Shown one piece after another: positions 1-11,709 of a stretch of DNA of 64,000 nucleotides; the stretch's first letter is position 1; each line of letters starts with the position of its first letter. This DNA is from CAYYNP01 sp964472545. GTDB lineage: Bacteria; Planctomycetota; Planctomycetia; Pirellulales; Thermoguttaceae. Location: assembly GCA_964472545.1 (NCBI GenBank), contig CAYYNP010000005.1, forward strand, positions 1 to 64,000, in the 5' to 3' direction. The notes under the pieces were generated by a model that was given only the letters and a program-made list of their open reading frames with translations, ran no database searches and had not been told where the DNA came from. A program made the translations under genes and the position numbers.

Positions 1-2
1 CA

Positions 3-683
3 TCATGATCTTCGCCGGCCGGTGAAGATCATGATGTAGTACAGCAGCGTCAGCACCGCCTGTAGCGTAGCGGCCACGTAGGTCCAAGCGGCCGCGTCGA
101 GGACCTTGTCGACGTGCTTTAGCTCCTGACGGTCGACGATGCCCAACTCGACGAGTTGGGCCTTCGCCCGGCTGCTGGCGTTGAACTCGACCGGCAGATT
201 GACCACCTGGAAGAAGACGACCACGCCGAACAGCCCGATGCCCAGCAGCAACAGCGGGAGAAAGTTCATCACCGCCCCGAGGATCAGCAGGATGATGCCG
301 GCGCTGCTGCCGAAGTTGGCCGCCGGCACGGCCGCGTTGCGGATCACCAACGGACCGTAGTCCTTGGCGTCTTGGATGGCGTGGCCCGCCTCGTGGGCGG
401 CGATGCCCACCGCCGCGAGGCTACGGCTTTGATAGACCTCCGGGCTCAGCCGCAAGACCTTCGCCCGGGGGTCGTAGTGGTCGCTCAAGAAGCCGCCCAC
501 CTGTTCCACGCCGACGTCCTGCAGGCCGGACGAGTTGAGAATATGTCGGGCTGCCGCGGCGCCGCTGAGCGGGGCGGCCTGCCGTCGGGCCTCCGCATAG
601 GTCGATTTGACCCGCATCTGGGCCCAAAGCCCCAGCAACACCGCCGGGGCAATGAACAGGAAGTACATCGGATTGAAGAACAT
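3..683 (-). CDS. YugP-like zinc membrane metallopeptidase
   Basis: This is a 226-aa integral membrane protein of the neutral zinc metallopeptidase family typified by Bacillus YugP. The HEAGH zinc-binding and catalytic motif lies at residues 97-101. A hydrophobic N-terminal segment (about residues 5-22) and two or three hydrophobic segments around 120-165 and 195-220 flank it, which is the usual family layout. Length is normal, and the stop codon is at the very edge of the window, so the gene is complete. The ATG at 683 has a weak GGAA-type ribosome site. The natural substrate of the family is poorly known. It lies downstream of purC on the same strand, but the 203-bp spacer holds a hairpin, so co-transcription is doubtful. 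Confidence 0.88.
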   Translation of the reverse strand: MFFNPMYFLFIAPAVLLGLWAQMRVKSTYAEARRQAAPLSGAAAARHILNSSGLQDVGVEQVGGFLSDHYDPRAKVLRLSPEVYQSRSLAAVGIAAHEAGHAIQDAKDYGPLVIRNAAVPAANFGSSAGIILLILGAVMNFLPLLLLGIGLFGVVVFFQVVNLPVEFNASSRAKAQLVELGIVDRQELKHVDKVLDAAAWTYVAATLQAVLTLLYYIMIFTGRRRS

Positions 684-818
684 CGTGAGATTCCGTCACA
701 CTCGAAGGGTGGATCTGGGCGAGGAAGCCTCATACCAATTATACGCCGGTCGGCAATACTGTCCCCCGTTCTGCTATTCGCGGGACGTAGGACGATATTA
801 GCAGGCTTCCGAGGAAGA

Positions 819-851
819 GTGTGCCACTTCGTCAAAGAAGCAGTGGCACAC
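819..851. repeat. GTGCCACT-type hairpin repeat, possible purC terminator
   Basis: The 10-bp arms at 819-828 and 842-851 are perfect inverted copies (GTGTGCCACT / AGTGGCACAC) around a 13-nt loop. The arms share the GTGCCACT...AGTGGCAC core with hairpins at 4875-4955 and 50981-51054, which suggests a dispersed repeat family. It lies just past the purC stop and could also act as a terminator, although no clear T-run follows. Confidence 0.55.
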
Positions 852-886
852 CGAATCGGCGGAATCCGCGCGTCTTTGTTGGGGTA

Positions 887-1783
887 CTAAGCCCCGAACG
901 TCTTTCCCGTAATCTTCTCGAACGCCTCGACGTATTTCTGCCGCGTGTTGGCTGCGATTTCATCCGGCAGGGCGGGCGGCGGGCTGTTCTTGTCCCAATC
1001 GGTCGAGCTGAGCCAGTCGCGGACGAACTGCTTGTCGAACGACGGCTGGCCGCGCCCCGGCTCGTAACGGTCGGCCGGCCAAAAGCGGGAACTGTCGGGC
1101 GTGAGCACCTCGTCGATCAGAATGATCTCGCCGTCGACCCGGCCGAACTCGAACTTCGTATCGGCGATGATGATGCCGCGCTCGGTGGCGTGTTGTGTGC
1201 CGCGACTGAAGATATCCAGGCTCCGGCGCCGCAACTCCTCGGACACTTCGGGCCCGACGATCTCGACCATCCGCTCGAAAGAGATGTTTTCGTCGTGATC
1301 GCCCTGCTCGGCCTTGGTGGCCGGCGTAAAGATCGGCTCGGGCAGCCGGGCGCATTCGGTCAGTCCCGCAGGCAACTCGATCCCACAGACGGTGCCGCTT
1401 TGCTGATACTCGGCCCAGCCCGATCCGGCCAGATAGCCGCGAACCACACACTCGATCGGCACCACTTCCGTCTTGCGGCAAAGCGTGGCTCGGCCGGCCA
1501 GTTGGCTGCGGTCGGTCCCCTCCGGCAAGTCCATTTGATCCACGTCGGTAGTCACCACGTGATTCGGTTCGCCCAGCAGATCGAACCAGAACGCGGCGAT
1601 CTGCGTCAACACCTGTCCCTTCTGGGGAATGCCCGTCGGCAAGATCCAGTCGAACGCGCTGATCCGATCGGTGCTGACCAACAGAAGTTGGTCACCAAGG
1701 TCGTAGATGTCGCGGACCTTTCCGCGCCGTACGGGCAACCCCGGCAACGAAGTCTCAATGACAACGGATGAGTTCTCTGGCAT
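887..1783 (-). CDS. purC: SAICAR synthase
   Basis: Phosphoribosylaminoimidazole-succinocarboxamide synthase joins CAIR and aspartate using ATP in de novo purine synthesis in the cytoplasm. The 298-aa protein is of the longer class of the family. It shows the N-terminal GKVRDIYDLG nucleotide-binding stretch, the VVPIECVVRGYLAGSG signature near residue 110, IIIADTKFEFG near 200 and DEVLTPDSSRFW near 220. The ATG at 1783 has a GAGGGA ribosome site about 8 nt upstream. It appears monocistronic. A hairpin follows the stop. Confidence 0.96.
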   Translation of the reverse strand: MPENSSVVIETSLPGLPVRRGKVRDIYDLGDQLLLVSTDRISAFDWILPTGIPQKGQVLTQIAAFWFDLLGEPNHVVTTDVDQMDLPEGTDRSQLAGRATLCRKTEVVPIECVVRGYLAGSGWAEYQQSGTVCGIELPAGLTECARLPEPIFTPATKAEQGDHDENISFERMVEIVGPEVSEELRRRSLDIFSRGTQHATERGIIIADTKFEFGRVDGEIILIDEVLTPDSSRFWPADRYEPGRGQPSFDKQFVRDWLSSTDWDKNSPPPALPDEIAANTRQKYVEAFEKITGKTFGA

Positions 1784-2234
1784 CGATAAGTCCCTCGCCT
1801 ATGAGCGGGCTCGCCTGGCGTCGGCGATTGCCCTGTGTTCTGCTGTTTGCTTCGTACAACTGCGAGCGTCCGATCATATCCGCAACGTTGTCGATTGACC
1901 AGATGCCAGTGCTACAAGGCGGCGCGGGCATAGAGGTACGTTACCTAATCGATCCTTCCCCACCTTCCTCAGTCACGTACATACCGCAACTTTTGTATCC
2001 TAGTTGTTTTTTCTGATTGCTAGCATTTACCCGAGACGATACACGCTGTGTGCAGTGGCGAGATTCGCCAAGCGGCACAGTCGACCCTGCTACGGAAACC
2101 AACTTCATACGTAAATAGCCATTAGGTGTCCTGGCTTCCGCCGAGATTGGCGTGCAGACCGCCAAGCGAAGCCCAACCGCAATGGAAGCGGTGGCCAACG
2201 ACCCATTGGATCGCAAAGAAAGAAGGAGTCTTGA
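1784..2234. other. Divergent intergenic region purC/csrA
   Basis: These 451 bp separate the divergently transcribed purC and csrA genes and must hold both promoters. I see no convincing protein or RNA gene, and no clear -35/-10 pair. Confidence 0.5.
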
Positions 2235-2447
2235 ATGCTGGTCCTATCCAGGCAACGCGACGAGAGCATCATCATCGGCGACGACGTGGTGGTGACCATC
2301 GTCGATATTCGTGGAGACAAGGTGCGATTGGGAATCAACGCCCCCAGCGAAATCCCCGTCCACAGACGAGAGGTCTACGAGGCAATCCAGCGCGAAAACC
2401 GGCAATCGAACCAACCCGAACCGGCTGGCAAGACAGCCGCTTCATAA
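2235..2447 (+). CDS. csrA: CsrA translational regulator
   Basis: CsrA is a small homodimeric RNA-binding protein that binds GGA-containing loops, usually near ribosome sites, and blocks or stabilises mRNA. The 70-aa protein has the full fold: N-terminal MLVLSRQRDESI (RNA-contacting strand beta1), the GDKVRLGINAP strand, and the IPVHRREVY motif that holds the key arginine equivalent to R44. The start ATG has a strong AAGGAG site 6 nt upstream. It sits directly before the flagellin gene, the same order as in many flagellated bacteria where CsrA controls flagellin translation. This neighbour and its long GGA-containing leader suggest the same control here, by inference. Confidence 0.96.
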   Translation: MLVLSRQRDESIIIGDDVVVTIVDIRGDKVRLGINAPSEIPVHRREVYEAIQRENRQSNQPEPAGKTAAS

Positions 2448-2874
2448 CGAGTGTAACGGCTGTGCGGGTCGTAGCGGCCCGATCGGCGCGGACATGTGGT
2501 TTGCACGGTCTTTTCGTTTGCCTGGGCGTGCAGGCATGCCGAGTAGGATCATTAGGAGCAAGAAAAGTCATGGCCCGAACCCAGATTACCTAAAGTACGC
2601 AAGTTATCTGGTCGATGTTGCTCCATAGGTGATACCGCAGGGCGATCGTCGCGCAGACGTTAGGACGCGGACGGTCGACATGGACCGAGGACACTTCCCC
2701 GCGGTATGTGTTCCGTGGGGAGTACTGGAGGAAAACCACCCATTTGGCCCTGTACATTGCCTGCCTACCAACTTCATCCCGAAGGCAGCAAGCAGTGAAG
2801 CTTGTCCGGAATCGTGCTGTTACCCGCAATCCGGTGAAGCTCAGACGTGACCCTAAGAAGGAGGGGTGTCTCAA
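2448..2874 (+). promoter_or_regulatory. Long flagellin leader with candidate sigma-28 promoter
   Basis: 427 bp separate csrA and flagellin and hold no recognisable gene. A sigma-28-like pair is visible at 2591-2618: TAAAGTAC, a 12-nt spacer, then GTCGATGT (consensus TAAAGTTT-N11-GCCGATAA). If it is used, the transcript has a leader of over 250 nt. The leader carries several GGA motifs, including those around 2680-2690, around 2725-2735, and the Shine-Dalgarno AAGGAGG just before 2875. GGA motifs are the core of CsrA sites. The promoter call is weak (spacer one base too long, two mismatched positions in the -10 box). Confidence 0.35.
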
Positions 2875-5067
<2,193 letters not shown>

Positions 5068-5098
5068 GCCCGGACGTAAGTTCTCTCTGAAGAAACGC

Positions 5099-5132
5099 AC
5101 GGCCCGCCCCGAAGTTCGGGGCGGGCCGTTTC
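5099..5132 (+). terminator. Intrinsic terminator after flagellin
   Basis: A very GC-rich stem (ACGGCCCGCCCCGA at 5099-5112 pairing with 5116-5129) closes a tiny loop and is followed by TTT. It sits 31 bp past the flagellin stop and 47 bp before the convergent PKD protein's stop, so it may serve both strands. Confidence 0.7.
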
Positions 5133-5179
5133 CGTTGGGCCGCGAGTTGTCCGTCAATGCCGTACGCCCATGGCGGCCG

Positions 5180-8100
5180 TCACGGCTGGTAGTCCGTTAG
5201 GAGCCGATCGACGGCCGCGCCGGCCACCGATGCGTTCTCTTCCTCGGGTCCGGAAAGATCGAGCAGGCTCAGCGCGGTCAGCGGGTCGGTTTGGTTGTTC
5301 CGCGCCAACAACAGATCGGTGACGTCGACGCGCGTGTCGCGATTGTAGTCGTAGGCATAGTCGATCGCAGCAGGATCGAGGAAGTGACGCGGATTGTTGC
5401 GGGCCAACAGCAGGTCGACCGAAGTGACCCGCGCGTCCGCATCGGAGTTGCCCCCCTCGCCCACGGCGTTGCCGAAGTAGAAGACGTCCGGTGCGGCCAG
5501 GCCCGTGCCCACGGTCGCCCCCACGGTCACCTGCAGCCACTGCTTCTGGATCGCGCGGTCCGGCCAGAGCAGCGTGATCCGGTCTGATCCCGCCTCGCCC
5601 GCGCCGGGGCGCACCGCGATCGTACTCGGTTCCGGCCCGGGCACCCAAGAGGCCGGGTCGACGTCGTCGCCGACCCCACCCACGCGGAACTCGAAATCCC
5701 CCGCCGTGAGCCCGGCCACTTCCGGAAGGCCGGCCACGTCGACCATGATCCCGTTGATGCCCAGGCTGTAGCTCGTGTAGTTGGCAAACGTGGCCGCCCC
5801 GGGGTGTTGCAGGGCCGCCTTGTCAGGCGCGACGGCACGGTCGTCGTCCGCGTTGGCCGCCGGGTCGTTGCCGTCGAAGGCCGACCGATTGTAGAAGACG
5901 TGCCGGCCGACCACCTCCGCGTCGCCTACGCCGTCGATCACGACGGTCACCGTCGCCGTATCCGAACCACCTTGGCCGTTGGAGGCCGTGTACGTGAACG
6001 TGTCGGTGGCCGTCTGGCCCAGAACGAGATGCTCGAAGGCCCCGTTCGGATCGTAGGTGACGTCGGTGCCATTGTTGGTGACCGTGCCGCCGCCGGACGT
6101 CGGGCTCACCGCCACCACAGCCAGCGGCGTGCCTCCCGTTTGCGTGTCGTTGGCCAGCACGTCGATCGTAACCGGCGTGTCTTCATCGGTGGCGCCGCCG
6201 TCGTTGTTCGCCGTGGGAGGCGGCACCGGGATCGTCAACGTGGTGGTATCCGTTCCCCGGGCCCCAAACGTGTCGGTCACCGCCAGACGGATTGTCAGCG
6301 GCTGACTGCGCGCCAGCCCCGACAACGCAGCCCAGGGTACCAGTGGTCGTTCGCCGATCGCATCGTCGAACTGCCCGTCGTTGTTGAGGTCCCATTCGTA
6401 CGATACGATGCTGTCGCCGCAGTCGGCGTCGGGGTCGCTCGAGCCCGTGCCGTCGAGTTGCAGGTCTTCGCCGATGGCGAGCACGTACGGGCCGTTCGGA
6501 TCCGCCACCGGCGGACGGTTGCCGAGGCTCACGTCGATCTCGATCGTGGTCACGTCGCTCTGCGAGGGCACGTTGTTGTCGGTTACCCGCAACGCCGCGG
6601 TGTACATGCCGAACTGCGAATAGGCGTGGCTGGCCGTCGCGTCCACCGCGTCGGGCTCGAAGGTTCCGTCGAACTCCCAGTCCCACTCGAAGATCACGAT
6701 ATCCTGCGAAGGATGCGTGTGCGTCGACGACGAGGCGTCGAAACTCACCGTCTGGCCGCAGGCCACCGGGTTCGGGGCGGCGGTGAACGTGGCGATCGGA
6801 CGGTTCTCGAAGATCGATAGCGTCGTCGCGTGCGTCCCGATCGCCCCGAACGTGTCGGTCACCTGCAACGCGATCGGCAATGCGACGCCCTGCCGCGGCA
6901 AGTTCGACAGCGCGGCCCACGGGATCAGCGGCTGCGCACCGACGGCGTCGTCAAACTGGCCGTCGTTGTCGACGTCCCACGAGTACGAGACGATGCTGTC
7001 GCCGCAGTCGGCGTCGGGGTCGCTCGAGCCCATGCCGTCGAGTTGCAGGTCTTCGCCGATGGCGAGCACGTACGGACTGCCGGCGTCGGCCACCGGCGCC
7101 CGATTGCCGAGGCTTACGTCGATCTCGACCGTGGTCACGTCCGTCCGCGCCGGCACGTTGTCGTCGGTCACGCGCAATGCTACCGTACGCGTGCCAAACT
7201 GCGAGAACGCGTGCGAGAGCGTCGGCCCGGCCGCGTCGGCCTCGAACGTGCCGTCGTAGTCGATGTCCCACTCGAAGATCACGATGTCGTGAGCCGGGCT
7301 GGTGTGTCTGGACGCAGACGCATCGAAACTCACCGCCTGGCCGCACCCCACCGGATTCGGGCTGGCCGTAAACGCGGCGATCGGACGATTCTCGAAGATC
7401 GTCAGCGTCGTCGTATCGGTCCGGCTGACGCCGAACGTGTCGGTCACGCGCAATGCCACCGGGATCGCCACCTCCGGCTGCGGCAGACCTTCGAGTTCGG
7501 CCCACGTCACCGTCGGTTGCGCGCCCACCGCATCGTCGAACTGGCCGTCGTTGTTGAGGTCCCATTCGTACGAGACGATCTCATCGCCGCACACGGCATC
7601 CGGGTCGCTCGAGCCGCTGCCGTCGAGCCGCAAGGCGTCGCCGACGTGCAGCACGTACGGACCGTTCGGATCCGCCACCGGCGGCCGGTTGCCAAGGCTC
7701 ACGTCGATCTCGATCGTGGTCACGTCCGTCTTCGCCGGCACGTTGTCGTCGGTCACTCGCAGCGCTACCGTGCGCGTGCCGAACTGCGCGAAGGCGTGCG
7801 AGAGCGTCGGCCCGACCGCGGCTGCCTCGAATGTGCCGTCGTAGTCGATGTCCCACTCGAAGATCACGATATCCCTGGCGGGGCTGGTGTGCGTCGACCC
7901 CGAGGCGTCGAAACTCACCGCCTGGCCGCACGCCACCGGATTCGGCGCTGCAGTAAACGAGGCGATCGGATCGCCGCCGGGATCGATGATCGAAATCTCC
8001 CCGTCGATGATATCCAACGGAATCGGCTCGACTTGCTGCGTGTTATCGTTAAGCGTTGTTTCCCCGTTGAGCGTTTCCGACAGCGTGAACGCCCAGGGGC

Positions 8101-8734
8101 CGTCGCCGAGAAAGAAGCCGGTTGTGTCGATGGTGAGCACGGCCAACAGACCATCTGGCGGAACAGACCCTTGCAGAGTTGCCGTATTCTGCGCGTAGAT
8201 CTGCGGCACTAGGCTTCCCGTGCCGAAATGCCCCTGGTTTCCCACGGCGCCGAAGATCGTGGGGCCGAACTGGTCCGTGTACAACGGGTGGCTCAGGTCT
8301 TCGACCAACTGCACGTACTGGATTTCCGGGCCGGGTGTCCCGCCTACGGGCGGGCCTCCGTCACCGACCTGTATGTTGAAATTCACACCGGCCGTGCCCG
8401 GGGCATCGTCACCGGGCACCACGTAGATCGGGATCTGTTGGCCGGACGTGTTCGGCAACAGCGGCCAATCGCCCACGTCGATCAGGCTCTTTGTGGCGGC
8501 AGGAAACGCCGGCTGCTGTGATCCGCCGCCGGAATCCCACTCGCTCGCCACGGCGGCGGGCCAATCGCCTGGGGCCTCCGCCGGCGGCAGATGGGCAATC
8601 GGGGCGGCCGAGAGCATTCGCCGCGGGTCGAGTGCCTCGAACTTCAGCGCGATGCTGCCGCAAGGCTTGCATCGATTCTGCTTGCCGGTGTTGCCGGCAC
8701 GGACACGGTCGAGGATTCTTCGTACACGATTCAT
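5180..8734 (-). CDS. Secreted PKD-repeat protein with Ig-like domain and C-terminal dockerin
   Basis: The protein is about 1184 aa from the ATG at 8734. A GTG 31 codons upstream (8827) is possible but lacks a better ribosome site. The N-terminus is basic and holds FEALDPRRMLSA, the 'LExR..LS' motif common before planctomycete exoproteins. Then come an uncharacterised segment, six PKD-like domains arranged as three tandem two-domain modules of about 195 aa (SFDAS, FEWD, LRVTD motifs), and a tandem-95/cadherin-like Ig domain (TDEDTPVTIDVLANDT). The C-terminus is a type I dockerin-like pair of calcium loops (DADARVTSVDLLLARNN and DYNRDTRVDVTDLLLARNN). No catalytic domain is seen. The role is probably surface adhesion or scaffolding; the binding partner is unknown. 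It is convergent with flagellin. Confidence 0.85.
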   Translation of the reverse strand: MNRVRRILDRVRAGNTGKQNRCKPCGSIALKFEALDPRRMLSAAPIAHLPPAEAPGDWPAAVASEWDSGGGSQQPAFPAATKSLIDVGDWPLLPNTSGQQIPIYVVPGDDAPGTAGVNFNIQVGDGGPPVGGTPGPEIQYVQLVEDLSHPLYTDQFGPTIFGAVGNQGHFGTGSLVPQIYAQNTATLQGSVPPDGLLAVLTIDTTGFFLGDGPWAFTLSETLNGETTLNDNTQQVEPIPLDIIDGEISIIDPGGDPIASFTAAPNPVACGQAVSFDASGSTHTSPARDIVIFEWDIDYDGTFEAAAVGPTLSHAFAQFGTRTVALRVTDDNVPAKTDVTTIEIDVSLGNRPPVADPNGPYVLHVGDALRLDGSGSSDPDAVCGDEIVSYEWDLNNDGQFDDAVGAQPTVTWAELEGLPQPEVAIPVALRVTDTFGVSRTDTTTLTIFENRPIAAFTASPNPVGCGQAVSFDASASRHTSPAHDIVIFEWDIDYDGTFEADAAGPTLSHAFSQFGTRTVALRVTDDNVPARTDVTTVEIDVSLGNRAPVADAGSPYVLAIGEDLQLDGMGSSDPDADCGDSIVSYSWDVDNDGQFDDAVGAQPLIPWAALSNLPRQGVALPIALQVTDTFGAIGTHATTLSIFENRPIATFTAAPNPVACGQTVSFDASSSTHTHPSQDIVIFEWDWEFDGTFEPDAVDATASHAYSQFGMYTAALRVTDNNVPSQSDVTTIEIDVSLGNRPPVADPNGPYVLAIGEDLQLDGTGSSDPDADCGDSIVSYEWDLNNDGQFDDAIGERPLVPWAALSGLARSQPLTIRLAVTDTFGARGTDTTTLTIPVPPPTANNDGGATDEDTPVTIDVLANDTQTGGTPLAVVAVSPTSGGGTVTNNGTDVTYDPNGAFEHLVLGQTATDTFTYTASNGQGGSDTATVTVVIDGVGDAEVVGRHVFYNRSAFDGNDPAANADDDRAVAPDKAALQHPGAATFANYTSYSLGINGIMVDVAGLPEVAGLTAGDFEFRVGGVGDDVDPASWVPGPEPSTIAVRPGAGEAGSDRITLLWPDRAIQKQWLQVTVGATVGTGLAAPDVFYFGNAVGEGGNSDADARVTSVDLLLARNNPRHFLDPAAIDYAYDYNRDTRVDVTDLLLARNNQTDPLTALSLLDLSGPEEENASVAGAAVDRLLTDYQP
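6230..7975. repeat. Three tandem copies of a ~585-bp coding repeat
   Basis: Landmark sequences such as ACGTACGG followed by the CGATTGCCGAGGCT-like segment recur near 6483, 7069 and 7653, giving a period of about 585 bp. Each copy encodes two PKD-like domains. Long stretches are nearly identical between copies, which points to recent duplication or gene conversion and makes the region prone to copy-number change and misassembly. Confidence 0.8.
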
Positions 8735-8984
8735 GACAGATTTCCGGAGCGTGGATGCTCCGTCCCTGGAAAAATGGCAGGCCCGCCTGGGTGTCTTCAG
8801 TCTGAACAGACCGATTGAGAGCGACACTCTTCATTTGGGAGGAAATCTGCAAATACGTCAAGCGTTTTGTGATCTTTGGCGGGGATTCGCCAGTGAGGCT
8901 GGCGAAAATGGGTGATTCTGCCAGGCCAAGTCGGCCGACCGTCTCCCCCCAAGCGGCGGGTCAGGTGCGTCGGGTCGCTTGTAG

Positions 8985-10843
8985 TTACTCCGTCCGCCCC
9001 CGCTTGACCTGCCAGTTACCGTCGGCCGCGATTGTGATCTCCGCACCGCCGATGCCCGCCGAGGAAAGGCCCGTATCTCGAACGCGGGTCGTGATCGTTT
9101 TGGCGATTCGGGCGGCATCTTCGCCTTCGTCGAACGGCAAGAGCACGCTCAACCAGACCTGCGGCCTGCCGGCTTTGACCGTGGCCTTGGCGAAGCAGTT
9201 GTGGATGGTGCCGCCGATGTCCTGGGAGGCCGCGTGCCGGGTTTGGCCGAATTCGAGCCCTTCGCCAGGGTGGATGTAGAGCAGCACTCGCTTCTTCTGC
9301 TTCTGCCACCAGGCGTGATCCCAGGCCGGGGCATCGAACCAGTGGCGCCCCGCGGTCTGCACGTCGCCTTCCGCCGACAGCAGCCAGCAGGGGGCCGCCT
9401 GATAGCCGTCGACGTCGTTGCCGGGTTCATAAATGTCGCGAACAATGAGGTAACCCTCGGCGGTGAGCACGGTTTGACGCGTCCAACGGCTATGGGCGCC
9501 GAAGTAGTTGCGGTACGCGAATTGGCCGAAGGAGTCGTCGCCGTGATTCTCCGCCCGAAGCGACTTGCGCTCGAGGATGCCGCCGCGGTTGCAAGTCGGA
9601 TGTTGGTAGATCGGGCGCGTGCGGCCGTTGAGCGTCAGCGCGGGCCCCTCGCCCTGGTAGTCGAGTTTGTAATCGAGCGAGACGCGGGTGTGTTCATCGT
9701 TGGCGTTGAACCGCAGGTCGAGCCCTTCGAGCGCGAGTGCCAGGGAACTCTCCGGCGGGACGTTCACTCGCAGGCTCTTTCCTCCGCGCCGGCCTTCGTC
9801 GACGACCGTCAACGCGCGGCGCAGTTCATCGCCGGAGAGTTCCCGGCTCTGCTCGCCGTGGGTAAGCACGGCTTTCAGGTTCTCCGGGATCGAGTCGAAG
9901 GCCGCCAGCATGATATCGCCCTTCGGTCCGCCCAGCCGCAGATTCTGGATGAGCGTGGGCTTGGCGAAAGCGTCGATGTGCAGCGACGTCAGATGGAAAT
10001 CGTCGTTAAGATACCAGTAGCCGTCCATGTTTCCGTAAGCAAAGCCCATCGTCGGGTCGTCGGGACGGCGGAACTTGCCGATCGAGTCGTCGTAGGCCCA
10101 GTTCTCGGAGTCCGGCGCGGAGCGGCAATTCAGGCAAAGCGGCAACGAGAGCGACGCCATCTGCCACGCGTCGGCAGACGGCTCGCCAGCCTTGCCCTCC
10201 TTCGTGACGGGAAAGGCCATCTTCGGCGGCAGGACCGTCAGCATGTCGTAGGCCACGGGCGGACCGATGCTCGCCCGGCCGCTGCTGTATTTCCCGGAGG
10301 TGTGCAGCAACTTGACCCCGTCGACGCAATACTCGTAGAGGCGGCCCATGGCGTCGTCGCAGCAGTGCATGTAGTTGTTGTTGCGGTCGTAGAGATAGAA
10401 CGACGCGAACGGCTTGCCGCTTTCGCGGCTGGAGCAGAGATAGAGCCGCTCGGGCACCTTGTACTTCAGCGGGCTGTAGCAGCCGATCTTCGACGCGCCC
10501 CCGGGCACCTTCGGCTCAATGCCCCGCTCGCTGAACCAGGCGTATCGCCGCCGGTAGGCATCGAGATACTCGGCCGGCGTTTCATACCCCTCCGGCGGGC
10601 GGCCGCCGAGTGTGACTTGCTCGGAGACCCAGAGGAACTCGGGGTCCCGGAAGTGCTTCGCCAGCCGATACCACACGTGCCCGTCGTCCCCGCCGCATTC
10701 TTCGCGGAAGGCCCACGCCGAATTCCAGGGGTCGGCGGCCATCCGGCTGCGATCGGTTTCGACGTGCGCCGCCGAGGTGGGGTTGCCGCGCCCGCCGCCG
10801 CCGGGGGCGGAATCGGGATAGCGTCGCGCCATGGCGGAGATGA
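8985..10843 (-). CDS. Heparinase II/III-like secreted protein, C-terminal part (split by scaffold gap)
   Basis: This fragment of about 620 aa is open into the N gap at its 5' side and ends in ...QVKRGRTE at 8985. It continues the reading frame of the fragment at 10854-11709; the two are one gene. Repeated aromatic and polar motifs (HCCDDAMGRLYEYC, RNYFGAHSRWTRQ, WLLSAEGDVQTAGRHWFDAP) and a beta-rich second half resemble the toroid plus beta-sandwich layout of heparinase II/III and alginate-lyase type enzymes. That assignment rests on overall pattern, not on a decisive motif. It is probably a periplasmic or extracellular polysaccharide-active enzyme. Confidence 0.55.
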
Positions 10844-10853
10844 NNNNNNNNNN
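10844..10853. other. Scaffold gap (10 N) with overlapping contig ends
   Basis: Ten Ns join two contigs. The sequence before the gap (about 10778-10843) and after it (about 10889-10951) are error-rich copies of the same stretch: both contain GCCGCCGCCG, GATAGCGTCG and GCCATGGCG in the same order and spacing. The gap is therefore a false insertion, and the contigs should be merged by overlap. Confidence 0.85.
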
Positions 10854-11709
10854 CAACCGGGCGCGTTGGGTTCCCCCGGGGGGGGGGGGTGTGGGTTGGC
10901 CCCCCCACGCCGCCGCCGTGGACGTAATCGAGATAGCGTCGAGCCATGGCGTAGATCAACTCGCGGCTTTTCGGGTCCTCGAACTTGCCCATCCCTTCGG
11001 CCATATCCAGGAGCCCTTGCAGGAAGATCGGGCCGTAAGGGTAGTAGTTCGTTTCGGTCGTGTCGCCGTATTCGGTCAACTCGCGCCACAGCACGTCGAG
11101 CCAGCGCTTGTGCTTCGCGGCGCCGGGCAAATCGGGAAACAACTGCACCGCGATGGCCGGCCCGCCGCTGATGCCGTAAGGACGGTTGTTCACGCCGCGC
11201 TCGATGTTGAGGTAGTCGAACCCCAGCGCGAAGCTCTGGTCGACGATTCTCTTGAACTTCGCCTGCTCCGCCGCCGTGAGCATCTTCGCCCGCACGAGTT
11301 CTGCGTAGATTCGCATGCGTCCGCCGCTGCCCCAGGCGCCGTGGCCGGCGAAGAGGTTGAACCGGTCGCCGTCGCCGGCTTCGACCGCATCGTCGTAGCG
11401 ATCGAGGATACTGAGAAGATAAGCGCGCAGGATCTTCAGCGCATTTGTTTCCTTGCGTCCTCCGTCGACGTATCGCGCCAGCAGCCGGTCCCATTGCCAG
11501 CCGCCGCGCGACATCTGCGGCCGGTTCCTGCGCACGGCGGCCACCATGGCGTCGATGTCTTCCACGTCGTCGTACGACGCCCGCGGCATCAGTTGTTGCC
11601 GGCGGATCTCGTGGCCGGGCACTTCTGCTTGGGCGCGAAGGCCCCACGGCGCCGACGCGAACAACGCCAGCGTCACGATTGCCGCCGACCGGCGTTTCGT
11701 CGTCATCAT
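10854..11709 (-). CDS. Heparinase II/III-like secreted protein, N-terminal part
   Basis: The start is the first of two adjacent ATGs (11709 and 11706), with GGGAGG ending 4 nt upstream. The first 25 residues are a signal peptide (MMTTKRR followed by a hydrophobic run and an A-rich cleavage region). The mature part is helix-rich, with aromatic-rich motifs (GWQWDRLLARY, FAGHGAWGSGGRMRIY, ETNYYPYGPIFLQGLLDM) as expected for an alpha/alpha toroid. The last 20 or so residues before the gap are corrupted by the low-quality contig end. With the downstream fragment the whole protein would be about 860-870 aa. It is divergent from the sugar ABC operon, which could fit glycan breakdown followed by uptake; this is inference. 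Confidence 0.55.

Noticed and set aside
6830..8212. 460-codon plus-strand frame within the PKD gene
   Set aside because: The repeats keep the frame open on the other strand, and the protein is Arg/His-rich noise.
5180..8734. CRISPR-like repetition from the repeat pattern
   Set aside because: The repeats are 585 bp, coding and contiguous, without spacers.
9201..11171. 656-codon frame on the plus strand across the scaffold gap
   Set aside because: It is antisense to the heparinase-like gene and runs through the Ns; no domain is visible.
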